From Ananas comosus (lineage: Eukaryota; Streptophyta; Magnoliopsida; Poales; Bromeliaceae), in assembly GCF_001540865.1 (NCBI RefSeq), contig NC_033622.1, forward strand, positions 6,521,053 through 6,585,052: DNA of 64,000 nucleotides. The letters run 5' to 3'. Numbering within the stretch: position 1 is the stretch's first letter; the number at the start of each line of letters is the position of its first letter. Positions 23,753-34,714 of this stretch are shown one piece after another. The notes beneath the pieces are model-generated. The model saw only the letters and a program-made list of their open reading frames with translations. It did not search any database and had not been told where the DNA came from. Made by a program: the position numbers and the translations under genes.

Positions 23753-25209
23753 TGTAGTACACTGAACTTTAATAAATTGCGAAGTTCTAGTGTTAGAATG
23801 GTATTGGAACTATTCTAAATCTTGTGAGGGGTTGTCGAGAATGTATCGGCTTGTCACTAGAGTGTTTAGGTGGCCGAAGGAGTGAAATAGCATTGAAACT
23901 TTGAAATGCTTGATTTTTACATTGAGTACCGATACCCCCATGCCCGAGTACTGGTACCCAATACAGCAGAATATGGATAAGGGTCTTTTTAGTAGTTTCA
24001 CTCTAATGGTTATCCATTTAACAACCCAGCTCGACTCCCCCAGCTGGTTATGATATGTTTGAGTTGGAGAAACATGATAAGAGCTTTCCTCTTTCTCTCT
24101 CTAGGGTTTTTCCATTTTGAAGTGGAAAAGTAGTGATTTGAGCTTGTTTTCTTCCCCTCTCTTGTTGCTAGCTGGTTTGGAGACTTGGGGAGCAGCTTTT
24201 GAGGTGTGGGAAGAAGTGTTTGGCAGTGTTTCTTCAACCTTAACTCAGTAGGAACTGAGTGGAGCTTTGGAAGGTGAATTAGCTAACTATTCTCTCTAGT
24301 TTTGAGGTATTAGTAGATATATTGGTGAAGTTTATGATGTTAGCTTACAGCAGGGTTATGGAACCCTTTGGCTGAGTATTTGTGATCTTTATAGATTTTG
24401 GTGTGCTCCAACCTGAGTTGGTGCTTTGGAAAGGTGAGCTATCTTACCTCTTTCTAGTTTTGGGGTTTTAGTAGTAATATTGATGGTGTTCATGTGTGAT
24501 GATTCACAGCAGATGGTGGAGCCGATTTGGATGTTGTTAATTATCCTTTAGGTTGGAATTTTAGTGACCAACCTGAGGTGGAGTAAAGATTAAGCCTTGG
24601 TTTCTATACTAGGTGAGATTCTTACCTAAATTAGGTAAATTGTGAGTCTTATGTGAAGTTCTTGTGTGAAGACTTGGTTAAGCTCCTAACTAATTTAGTA
24701 TGATTGTTAGGGTGCTTGGAGGCTAGAGAGCACCTTTGCTCGCGGGATTGACAAGAGTTGACAGCGATTCGGTGGGTTTGACCTTACCGAAATGGGTGAA
24801 TTCCTTCTATGTCTTCTTTGATATTATGAAATTAGAATTGTTGCATATTCATGTGGATATATGTGTGAATGGATTGGTGCATGCATAAATATGCATATTA
24901 TGTTTGATAAAAGAGAACCTCTATGTAGTAGAGGAAGGATTATGAAATTGCTTAGCATACATAGATTACTTGCTCGTTTAGCATGTATTACATGATATTA
25001 GCATACTTGTGTAAATAAATTGAGTATGACATCATTCAATAGTAAACGGAGGTAAAACTATGAATGTCGCACTTAGTTTAGATGCATAACTAAGTGAATG
25101 ATGTCTTATGGTTCTTAAACTTTGAGTAAAATCATACAATTCCATGTTGTAGACATGATAACAGAACTTCTAGCATATCATATATAGTGGAGCTATATAT
25201 ATATACACA

Positions 25210-25402
25210 TTTATATTGTGGAATGAATTGTGTAGAAATCATGTATAGAGTACTTCATATGATGTTTCGCATAATTGTGTAGACAAGTTGGAGTTATATA
25301 TATATATATATATATATACATTTATATTGTGGAATGAATTGTGTAGAAATCATGTATAGAGTACTTTATATGATGTTTCGCATACTTGTGTAGACAAGTT
25401 GG
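25210..25402 (+). repeat. 82-bp tandem duplication with TA spacer
   Basis: The unit from TTTATATTGTGGAATG to AGACAAGTTGG occurs at 25210-25291 and 25321-25402 with very few differences, separated by a TA-rich run. Confidence 0.9.
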
Positions 25403-25773
25403 TTATCGCTATCACACGGTAGAACTAGCATGAAGTTCGTGTTCTTGTATATGATCTAGTTAAATAACTAGAATTGGACATTATAATATAGACTCTGACC
25501 TAGGGGTCGTGAGATGACATACTTGTATATTCAGATGAAAGTAATTGCACATCAATTGTATACTCCATGTAGTGGAGGTCTATGTAGAAACATATGATGT
25601 AAGAAGTGAATTCTCGAAATCCGAGAGTTGGACTTCGCTCAAAATCGACTAATTGTCGAGTGGGTATGCTTCGTAAAAGCCAAAGAAGTCAAAAAATTCA
25701 AAAAGTGCATTGCAACGGACCTCGGAGAGCAAATTGGTGAAAATCTGCACTTGGCAGATTTTTGCTCTCGGGG

Positions 25774-26060
25774 ACCGGTCCCTGGTATGAGGGGCCGGTT
25801 CCCGTAGGCATTGTGTGCGACATAAAATCTCTGCGCATAAGTATTGCTCTCGGGGACCGGTCCCTGGTGGGAGAGATCGGCCCCTGTACGCGCAACCATC
25901 GAAAACAAGAAAATTTTGGCTAAGTCCTGAAAGTTCTGCTCTCGGGGACCGGTCCCTAGAGGGGAAGACCGGTCCCCGTATGCGTAGAAATTGGCTAAGA
26001 GCCTCAGCCATCATGAAAGGCTCTCGGGGACCGGTCCCTCTAGGGATAGACCGGTCCCCG
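25774..26060 (+). promoter_or_regulatory. Four paired ACCGGT palindromes, about 85-bp period
   Basis: GGGGACCGGTCCCT followed 10-20 bases later by a second ACCGGTCCCC-like copy, starting at about 25774, 25853, 25942 and 26027. The array ends about 85 bp before TATAAG at 26142. Confidence 0.55.
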
Positions 26061-27675
26061 AGCGCAAAAACTGCCCAGGCAGAGCAGTTTGAGAGAGGCA
26101 AAGTAGAGGGTCTCTAATGCAATTGTTACATTAGTTGGGGGTATAAGTGGGAGATCACTCTCCCCCTCTCTCATTCTCACACCCCAAAACACATCTCTCT
26201 CTCTCTCTCTCTGCTCTCTCTCTCTTCTTTTGAAGCAAAGAGGAAGGAGAAGAAGGAGAGGAAGAAAGGAAGGAGAATAAGGTGGAGAAGAAGGTGAAGC
26301 AAGCAAGGAGAAGGCCTTGGTCATCTTCCTCTTCCTCCTCACACCATTGGAGCTACCTCAAGAGGTGAGCTTCTCAATCCTAATGGTAGAAACCTAGGGT
26401 TTTGGAATTTCTAGCTTTGTGAATGGGTCAAATGGACCCCTAGCATGCTTGTTAGTAGATGGATGCTAGAATGTAGGGTTGTTATGGTGGGTGTTGCTAT
26501 AGTGCAACCTAGGGCACCCAAATCAGGGTTTTCCTAAATAGAGTGGTTTGATCTCAATTGATGGCATCTAGACCTAATTGTTAGGTGCCTAAACGCGTGG
26601 GCGAAGACGGATTGAGTATTCGTCGAGCCGGTGAAATGTTATCGGCAAAACAAGACCGATTGGGCTTTGTTTCTGCCTAGGAGGTCGAAGCGACGTTGAA
26701 GTAAGTGCCGAATAGCGTTCTTAGCACCCCGACATCGTCGAAAGGTGGGTGGTGTCATCCCGAAGCAACCGGGTTCCTCTCTATGTCTTAGTACTTCATG
26801 ATTTGCATCTCTTGCATGTTGCATTGAAGGATTGCATGTTATTCCATTTCTTATGCTTGCTAATGATATCAATGTATGAGTTGAATGCATGATGATGGTT
26901 AGATGAGGATTGGGCCTTGACATTGAATTCTATAGTGCCGAGAAAAGAGATAAACTCGATGATTGTTAAAGACGTAACGAGTGGCATATAACTTAGTATA
27001 AATGACACTAGCGGCATGTGAACTTAGGGATAGGTGGATTCCCTAGTAAATGACTCGTTGGACAAGAACATAATGTAGCCAAACATTCGTATTTGGACTT
27101 TGGGATAGGTGGATTCCCGAGTGACTTGTAGCCCTAGCCAGTAGGGTATCCTCGAGTTGAGAGGATTGATCATACTCACAGTCTGTTCATACTTGTGGTG
27201 GTCGCACCACCCAGGTCTTCGTGCACTCCGGAGTTTTGGCAAAGTTGATGCCCTGTAGGCGGCATCGGGTTTGAGAGCGAGGTGAGTCTCCTTACCATAC
27301 GAGGTTTGAGGTGAGTCGTGGACGAACCCGAGTGGATCGCCAAGGATTGATTGAACATGAGAATGACATCGTTACTTGAACATTTGCTTATTGAACATGG
27401 ATAGTGGACATAGTGGCATGTTAGTAAACCATTTACTATATGATGCATGCATATATGACATATGTCACGCCCCGGGACCCAGCGGAAGCCCGCCCGGCAC
27501 GTGCCCAGACCCGCCATACGTCTAAAACATATAAGGCGTCTACTAACACAATAATAAAAGCGATAACAAAAGACATCTAGGAGTATCAGAGCATAGTAAG
27601 TGTCTAAATGCTACAGCAAGGGATAAGGATAAAACAGTGAGTTCACTAAATAAGACATAAAGTAAATACAATAGN

Positions 27676-28703
27676 TTCTCACCCTTTGAGCTTGGATTGA
27701 AGCTTCTTTGAGGTTGGTAGCCCTTTCTCTCCATCTAGACGTTGGATTTGAGATTTTTCTTGTATTGGAACCCTAAAAATGAGATTTAGGGTTGATTTTG
27801 GGGCTTTTTGATCTAGGGCTTTTGAGGCTAAATTGATTGGTTTAGAACCTTCCTAGGGTTTGGTTTGGAAGGGTTCTAGCTCTCTTTCAGAGCTTTGGAA
27901 GGGATTTCTACCCTTGAGTTGAGTTTTGCCCATTTTTGCTCCTAGGTTAATGTTTGATGTTATAGGATGGTCGTAATGCCCTCGTATCTCTTCGCTGATT
28001 TCTTTTAGGGTATTTTGAGACTCGGGGACAACTTGGTTCGGCGAAACGAGGCCCTACGCGACGGTTCGGTGGGTTTGACCTAGCCACACTATGAGAAATT
28101 CTTATTTGTGCATAATTAAGTATCAATAAATGAAAAAGTATGCATATTCTTGTTATATGTATTTATTGTGAATTTTAGAATGCTTAAAAGGCCTATGTTG
28201 TTTATGATGAAATTTTGGACCTCTATGTAGTAGAGAGTTGCTTGGGAGATCTATGGTCGCATTTAGCATTATTTATGAGGCTTAGTTCCATGCTTCTATA
28301 GTGTGAATGAGTTGTATTCACGCATTTAAACTTAAGTTAGCTTGTGACATGAAGGACGACAAAACTGCCATTTAGAGGGTATGTGAACTAGTGAGCTAAT
28401 GTCATCAAGGGGCATTGAGCTCGGGGCATGTGAGAACCTAGTGGATAGGGCCATTGGGGGATTTGGAAAACATGTTGAACATCAAATTGCCTAAGTGTCA
28501 TTAAGGGGCACTAGGCGTAGCAAATATTGAAACTTCACATTGTGACTTAAACTAGATCTTTGGGATGCTAGTGACTATACCATGTTAGAGACATGAGGAT
28601 TGGATACTTGACACTTGGACTATGCTTGCTTACCATTTGTGCTCATTCGCACATGCTTGTGAGGGTCGCTCCCTACAAGCCGGCACTCCGGAGTTAGCCT
28701 ACG
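27676..28703 (+). other. Block bounded by single Ns, reversed relative to its LTR
   Basis: About 1.03 kb between N27675 and N28704 reads as plus-strand LTR sequence (module A at 28660-28695) inside a minus-strand LTR whose two ends are collinear and share an ACATA duplication. Confidence 0.6.
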
Positions 28704-29234
28704 NCGATTGCGAAGAAGGCTCTCACGATCTCCAAATGGGAGTTAGAGTCCTTCCAATCTAACCTAAACAAAGGTTCTAAACCCATCAATTTGGTTCCAA
28801 AGCCCCCCCAAATTCAAAAACCCCCAAAATAAACCCTAAATCCCAAAATCTAGGGTTTTATCTAGTAAAACCTAGGAAAGTATGTAACAAATGGGAATTA
28901 CAAGCTACCAACCTCAAGAGAAGCCCCAATCCAAACTCAAAACCAAGTAGGGTTGAAGTTTGATCCTCCACAAAGCTCGAACCGCAAACTCCAAGCCTCC
29001 AAAGGTGGGAAATGAGGAAGAAGATGGTGCTCCAAGGCCTCCAAGCAAGCTCTTCTCCTCTCCTTCTCCTTCTTCTCCTTCCCTTTCTCTCTCTAGAAGT
29101 GTAGGAAGAGTGTGAGGAAGAAAAAATGAGAGTAAGAGGGGAGGAGAGGCTGCTTATAGCCTCTAAAGTAACAAAATCCACATAGGCCCCCCAAAAACTC
29201 AAATTTACATCAGCCCGGTCTGGGCAGTTTTCGC

Positions 29235-29450
29235 CCAGAGGGACCGGTCTCTCCCGAGCAGGGACCGGTTTCTCGCTGCGAACCCGAAAAACCATCGTTC
29301 GGGAACCGGTCTCTCCCTGCGCGAGACCGGTCTCTAACAGCGAAGACGCGCTCGGGGACCGGTCTCGCCTGCCAGGGACCGGTTGCCTCAGGCTGCCTCA
29401 ACACTGCTCAGTGGGGGACCGGTCTCTCCTCCCAGGGACCGGTCCCCGAG
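29235..29450 (-). promoter_or_regulatory. ACCGGT palindrome array of the third-level LTR
   Basis: Four pairs of GGGACCGGTCTC-type palindromes, starting near 29240, 29302, 29353 and 29413. They lie about 80-90 bp upstream (minus sense) of TATAAG. Confidence 0.55.
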
Positions 29451-29653
29451 AGTAAAAACTCTCAGGACTTGTCCAGAATTCCAATTTTCGAACTTTTTAG
29501 GTCGGAAAACATTCTACAACCCTCCACCAAGTGTGAAAAAGCTCGAAATACATCCAAACACTCGAACCTCGCAATTTGCAAAGGTCCAGTGTGTTACAAC
29601 ATATGATCGGGCATAGTAGCATAGCGTTCCTATTATGTCATTTACAGCTTCGA

Positions 29654-29654
<1 letters not shown>

Positions 29655-29690
<36 letters not shown>

Positions 29691-29691
29691 G
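29655..29691 (+). repeat. (ATCT)n microsatellite
   Basis: About nine ATCT units immediately after the nested insertion, within the second-level LTR. Confidence 0.95.
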
Positions 29692-29707
29692 CTTATGCCT
29701 ACTCGGA

Positions 29708-29787
29708 CCTAGTAGGGAGATCGGCGGAGTCGGCGGCCGAACCAACTGGGAACTATGGATAATAGTTCTCACTCCATTTTGTTGCAG
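29708..29787 (+). other. LTR module B, copy 8
   Basis: CCTAGTAGGG (29708-29717) with ACCAACTGGG (29741-29750), one mismatch. GAACTAT (29750-29756) with ATAGTTC (29762-29768). CATTTTGTTGCAG ends at 29787, then GGCCTAGTACGAGC. Confidence 0.65.
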
Positions 29788-31148
29788 GGCCTAGTACGAG
29801 CACGCCGAGCGAGGACCGCGGCAAGGGCATAGCGCCCGAGCAGTAGCACATAGTAGCTTCCTATTTTGCATTAGCACACCTATGTATATGAGAGACTTTT
29901 GTAGGTGAGGATTTGGGAACTATGATGTACTTTGATGGTTATCTAGTAAGTCATGTCTCCATTTTGAGAAGATGAAAGTGTAATTGAATGCAAATGATGT
30001 AATAGTTAGTAAAACTCTCTTTATTTCACTTGTGTATGCTTGTGGATTCTTGCTCTTAGTATGTTGGCACTATTTGTGCCCTTATTAATCGTGTATGTAT
30101 GAATTTCTATTTCCTGGGCAAATTCTTGTACATGATTAGGTTGTTAGCCTTGGGCGGACGAGGGAGGTGCTGTCCATTCGGCGTCTGTTCGACGCGCCCG
30201 AGCCGTGCCAAATTGGTAGTGGTCTCGGGGCGTGACATATAACATATGTCATGAGTTTGTATGAACACACCATAATGAATCACTGACTATGAATGTAGTA
30301 AATCACTTTCCTTATGTTATAGAGAGTAGTAAATGGACTAAATATGAGAATGCGGGTGTAGCCGTTAGAATCATCAATATGATGTAAATCATATACTTGT
30401 TTAAGTCATACTATATATTGGTAAAAATATGTCACCAAGTAGTTGATAGTAGAATGTGACTTTATTGTTAATTGTCGACCTTGTGTTGAAGTCTAAATTC
30501 CATGTTAGAGACATGATAAACTTATGAACGCTATGCTATGGATTACGCTTGCTTGCCAATGTGCTCATTTGCACATGCTTGTGAGGGTCGCTCCCCACAA
30601 GCCGGCACTCCGGAGTTGGCCTTGCGACAGCAGATCGCCTGTGCGGGACTGAGCGCCGAAGTGGATTGCCGTGGGTAGTGTTGACTTCCACGAGGCTATT
30701 AGGCATGGCACGAGGTGGGATTTTACCACGTGTAAGTCTCTTGGTATTTGGGTTAATGTAAATAAAGGATGTAGTAGTAAAGGTACTTTATGTCACTAGT
30801 TGAAATATACCTAGTAATGAACATACTAGACAGTTGATATTTCAGTTAGTCATTAAATGTAATGACATTACCTGTATGATTACACTCTTGTTAGTGTAGG
30901 AAGATAGCTATATGATGTCATTAGCTAGTTAAACTATAATGATGATATTCTGTATGAATCATGACATGTAGTTTATTGATGATTAAACTGATAATTAGCA
31001 TGACATATAAACTTGTATATATGATGGACTAGTATATAAGACATGTTAGAAAACATATCTTGTTGAGGCATGTTCATAGTTGATTTATTTCATCTATTTG
31101 TTGCATTTACATTTCTTACTTATTGTTGTTTACTCATGTCTCAATTGA

Positions 31149-31241
31149 CCTAGTGGTGTACTTCGCTACTCTCGGCGGCTTACCCACTGGGAACTATTGC
31201 TTTATAGTTCTCACACCTATTTGTTGGCTGTTTTTATGCAG
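31149..31241 (+). other. LTR module B, copy 9
   Basis: CCTAGTGG with CCCACTGGG, then GAACTAT (31191-31197) with ATAGTTC (31204-31210), and CTGTTTTTATGCAG ending at 31241. Confidence 0.65.
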
Positions 31242-31579
31242 AGCCTTCCATAGCGGGAAAGGCTAGGGTTAGTGGCAAGGGGTCAGCGACTAGCTAGAGC
31301 TCCTCGATAGCTGGATAGATGAACCCATACAAGCTTACTTTAGTTTAATTTAAGAATATACTCAGGAACCTTTAAGTGTACTTTATATTTTAAACTGTAC
31401 TTGGGAATTGTATTAGTATAAGTTTATGAACTTTTAGTTTTTGCTCTGATCACTTGGTTAAGAAGTTATGTTTTATTATATTGATTGTAGACGCCTGGTG
31501 TACACTAGAGGTGGTGTACACGGCGGGTCTGTGCACGTGGCTGGTAAGCTTCCGCTGAAGTCCAGGGCGTGACACCCAG

Positions 31580-31990
31580 GCACCGAGTCAGCGTGTCTAC
31601 GCTGCACAGGTAGAGGATGCATTAGCGGCCGACAGGGTAGTTGCAGGTATTATTTTGATTAAAGGCATTAGAACTCGAGCATTATTTGATACTAGTGCAT
31701 TATATTCTTTTATTAGTCGAGCATTCACATTACTGCATGGACTAGAGATAGAGACATTATAGCATGTACATGAGGTTCATATTCTGATCATACTTTGCAT
31801 GTGGGAGAGTATTGCATGTCGTGTCCAGTGCAGTTAGAGCAGTAGATTATGCCTATAGATCTATTGGTCTTGAGATAGTTGCAGGACTTTGACGTTATGT
31901 TAGGGATAGATTGATTGACCCGTTATTGTGCGACGATTAATTATGGAGATATGATAGTGATATTTCGCGAACCAGGTCAGGAAGAGTATG
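31580..31990 (+). pseudogene. pol: N1 aspartic protease remnant
   Basis: Resumes the gag frame after the solo LTR. Around 31670-31720 the frame shows RALFDTSALYSFIS, matching the retropepsin active-site segment, but the catalytic D-T/S-G triad reads D-T-S. The glycine to serine change and the stop at 31760 (TAG) make an active enzyme unlikely. A frameshift lies between here and the polymerase frame that starts at 32014. The product would cleave the Gag-Pol polyprotein in an intact element. Confidence 0.7.
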
Positions 31991-32013
31991 TGTATAGGGG
32001 TTGTTAGAGTACT

Positions 32014-33183
32014 TTGTTTGCCACGGTGATCTCTACATCAAAGGCAAAACAGTTAATGAATCATGGATGTGTAGCCTTTTTGGCAACAGTAGTAGAAGTC
32101 CCTATAACATCACCGAAACTCGAGGACATTCCTATAATTCGAGAATTTCCAGATGTGTTTCCTCCTGAGTTGTCTAGTATGCCGCTAGATAGAGAGATAG
32201 AGTTTGTGATTGATATGGTCTCAAGAACTGCACCAATCTCAAAGGCACCTTACAGAATGGCTCTAGCAGAATTGTGGGAATTGAAAGCACAACTGCAAGA
32301 TTTATTGGAGAATGGATTTATTCGACCTAGCCTGTCAACTCGGGGAGCGCCAGTGTTATTTGTGAAGAAGAAAGATGGATCACTGAGATTTTGTGTAGAT
32401 TATCAAGAATTGAATAAAGTGACCATTAAGAATAAGTATCCATTGTCGCGCATTGATGATTTGTTTAATCAATTGTAAGGATCTCGTGTATACTCCAAAA
32501 TAGATTTGCAATCAGAATATCATCAATTGAAGATTAAACCTGGGGACATCTCCAAAACGGCATTTAGAATACGGTATGGGCATTATGAATTTACAGTAAT
32601 GCCATTTGGATTAACAAATGCTCCAGCTGCGTTTATGGATATGAAGAATCGGGTGTTTCAACCGTTTTTGGATAGATTTGTGGTGGTGTTTATTGATGAT
32701 ATCTTGATATATTCTCGAAGTATAGCTGAACATGATGACCATTTGAGAATTGTATTGCAGATTTTGAGGGAAAAGAAACTTTATGCTACATTGAAGAAGT
32801 GTGACTTCTGGCTACAGAAAATTGCTTTTCTTGGGCATGTGATTTCTGCTGATGAGATTGCTGTTGATGCAAAGAAAATTGAAGTAATTCGAGATTGGCC
32901 TACACCGACGAGTGTTCTGAAGTGCGGAGTTTTCTGAGGTTGGCTGGTTATTATCGTCGGTTTGTGGAAGGTTTTGCAAAGCTTTCCATACCCCTTACTC
33001 AATTTACTCGAAACGGAATTAAATACATTTGGAGTGAGGATTGCCAAAGGAGCTTTGAAGAATTAAAAAATAGATTGATGTCAGCTCCTATCCTTGCTCT
33101 TCCTATTATGGGAAAGGGATTTGTTATTTATAGTGATGCATCATGGAGTGGATTGGGTTGTGTATTGATGCAGAATGATAGCT
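32014..33183 (+). pseudogene. pol: N1 reverse transcriptase domain
   Basis: Frame 32014-32937 covers most of the [51 protein letters not shown], and the catalytic FIDDILIYS at about 32689-32715. It is interrupted by a TAA at 32476. The conserved IDLRSGYHQL segment reads [10 protein letters not shown], a Gly to Glu change. A frameshift near 32925 moves the reading to the frame of 32895-33185, which holds the thumb and RNase H start ([23 protein letters not shown]). The protein is recognisable but broken. Confidence 0.9.
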
Positions 33184-33546
33184 AGGATAATTGCTTATGC
33201 TTCCAGACAGTTGAAAGAATATGAGAAAAATTATCCTACTCATGATTTGGAGTTAGCTATCGTGATTTTTGCACTAAAACTTCGGCGCCACTATCTTTAT
33301 GGAGAAAATTGTGAAATCTACACTGATCATAAAAGTCTGAAGTATTTATTTACCCAGAAAGAATTAAATTTGAGACAATGCCGGTGGTTAGAATTACTGA
33401 AGGATTACGATGTATCAATACTTTATCATCCTGGCAAAGTTAATGTAGTGGCAGATGCATTAAGTCGTAAATCAGTGCAGAATTTGAGTACGATGATTAC
33501 TAATCAAGTAATATTGTTAGAGGAGATTAGGCGGTTAGACTTGTAG
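33175..33546 (+). pseudogene. pol: N1 RNase H domain
   Basis: The third frame of the broken pol carries [20 protein letters not shown], then [10 protein letters not shown] and [15 protein letters not shown], the usual end of the Ty3/gypsy RNase H. A frameshift at about 33180 separates it from the first RNase H residues, and a TAG at 33544 closes it. Confidence 0.88.
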
Positions 33547-34712
33547 GTTGTACTCTTTGGAGTTTATGCAAGACTTATGGCTATGGTCTTGCAACCCAAT
33601 CTGCTAGAAAGGATTAAAGAGAAATAAAGTGTTGACCCACATTTAACAAAAATTCGGACAGAATTAGAAAGTGGACAAGTGAAGGACTTTTGTGTTGATG
33701 CTTCAAGGGTATTAAGATTTCATGATCGATTATGTGTACGTATGAATGCTGAAATCCGTGAGGAGATATTGAGAGAAGCACATAGTTCCCCCTATACTGT
33801 ACACCCTGGAGGAACGAAAATGTATAAGGATTTAAAAACACATTATTGGTGGAATGGCATGAAAAGAGATATTGAAAGATTTGTATAACAATGTTTGGTT
33901 TGTTAGCAAGTAAAAGCGGATCATCGGGTACCTGCTGGTAGATTGCAAAATCTTCCATTTCCTGAATGGACAAGGGATAGGATCATTGTGGATTTTGTAA
34001 CTAGCTTGCCTAAATCACAGAGTGGACATGATGCAATCTGCGTGATAGTGGACAGATTGACTAAATTTGCTCACTTTATACCAGTCCAAGTGACTTGGTC
34101 TAGAGAGAAGCTTGCTCAGATATATCTCGATGAGATCATAAGACTGCATGGAATTCCTACCTCTATAGTGTCAGATCGAGACCCGAGATTTATAGCACAC
34201 TTTTGGAGAGCTTTACAAACGGCTTTGGAGACTCAGTTACAGTTCAGTACAGCTTTTCACCTGCAAACTGATGGACAGTCTGAGAGGACGACTCAGATAT
34301 CGGAGGATATGTTGAGAGCATGTGTCCTCGAGTATGGTGGTGGCTGGTATTGACATTTGGCAATGGCGGAGTTTGCATATAATAATAGTTATCAAGCAAG
34401 TATAAGAATGGCTCCATTTGGGGCATTGTATGAAAGAAAATGTCGATCACCATTATATTGGAGTGAAGTGGGTGAAAGAAAAACTCTGGGTCCAGATATT
34501 ATAGTAGAAACAAAAGAAAATGTTAGAATTGCTCGACAACATTTGCAGACCGCCCAAAGTCGACAGAAAAGCTATGCTGACACACGACGTCGAGACTTAG
34601 AGTTTTAGATTGGAGATCATATATTTCTCAAAATCTTGCCATCTAAAGGGATAAAGAGGTTTGGAATGCGTGGAAAGCTTAGTCCACGATTCATTGGACC
34701 TTTTGAAATACT
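33547..34712 (+). pseudogene. pol: N1 integrase, N-terminal and catalytic parts
   Basis: In frame with 33175. The zinc-binding region has YTVHPGGTKMYKDLKTHYWW and a CLVC pair near 33890. The catalytic core shows the D in IIVDFVTSLP, the D in SDRDPRF and the E in TDGQSERT, so all three DDE residues are present. Stops lie near 33626 and at 33886 (TAA), 34351 (TGA) and 34606 (TAG). The coding sequence halts at 34714 where N2 is inserted, and the same frame resumes at 42908 or shortly after. It would integrate element cDNA if intact. Confidence 0.9.
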
Positions 34713-34714
34713 CT

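Larger units (their letters stand above)
27463..29598 (-). mobile_element. Third-level solo LTR (minus strand), internally rearranged
   Basis: Minus strand from TGTAACACACTGG at 29598 to CCGGGGCGTGACA at 27463, with a perfect ACATA duplication (27458-27462, 29599-29603). The 5' half is ordered as expected: ACCGGT array (29235-29450), TATAAG (29153-29158), GA/CT leader (29040-29100). Between the single Ns at 27675 and 28704 the block runs in the opposite direction: CTTGTGAGGGTCGCTCCC and CACTCCGGAGT (28660-28695) are on the plus strand, and no module B is present. The block is probably an assembly misjoin. Confidence 0.8.
25598..30237 (+). mobile_element. Solo LTR nested inside the previous solo LTR
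   Basis: Begins TGTAAGAAGTGAATTCTCG and ends TCGGGGCGTGACA. Flanks TATGA (25593-25597) and TATAA (30238-30242) match at four of five bases. It contains four ACCGGT pairs (25774-26060), TATAAG (26142), a CT leader (26190-26225), a donor AGAG/GTGAGC (26365), a module A equivalent (27185-27240), module B (29708-29787) and the terminal hairpin (30156-30174). It is interrupted by a minus-strand LTR at 27463-29598. Own length is about 2.5 kb. Confidence 0.82.
23753..31574 (+). mobile_element. Solo LTR inserted at N1 gag/protease junction (host of two more)
   Basis: Begins TGTAGTACACTG and ends CCAGGGCGTGACA, with a perfect CCCAG duplication (23748-23752, 31575-31579). Without the nested LTR at 25598-30237 its own length is about 3.2 kb. 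It carries a CT-containing leader near 24090, an 82-bp tandem duplication (25210-25291 and 25321-25402), module A (30578-30617), module B (31149-31241) and the CGGCGGGTCTG end block. No coding sequence of its own. Confidence 0.9.

Noticed and set aside
32781..33047. Minus-strand frame over the N1 polymerase
   Set aside because: Shadow of the reverse transcriptase reading frame, which carries the conserved motifs.
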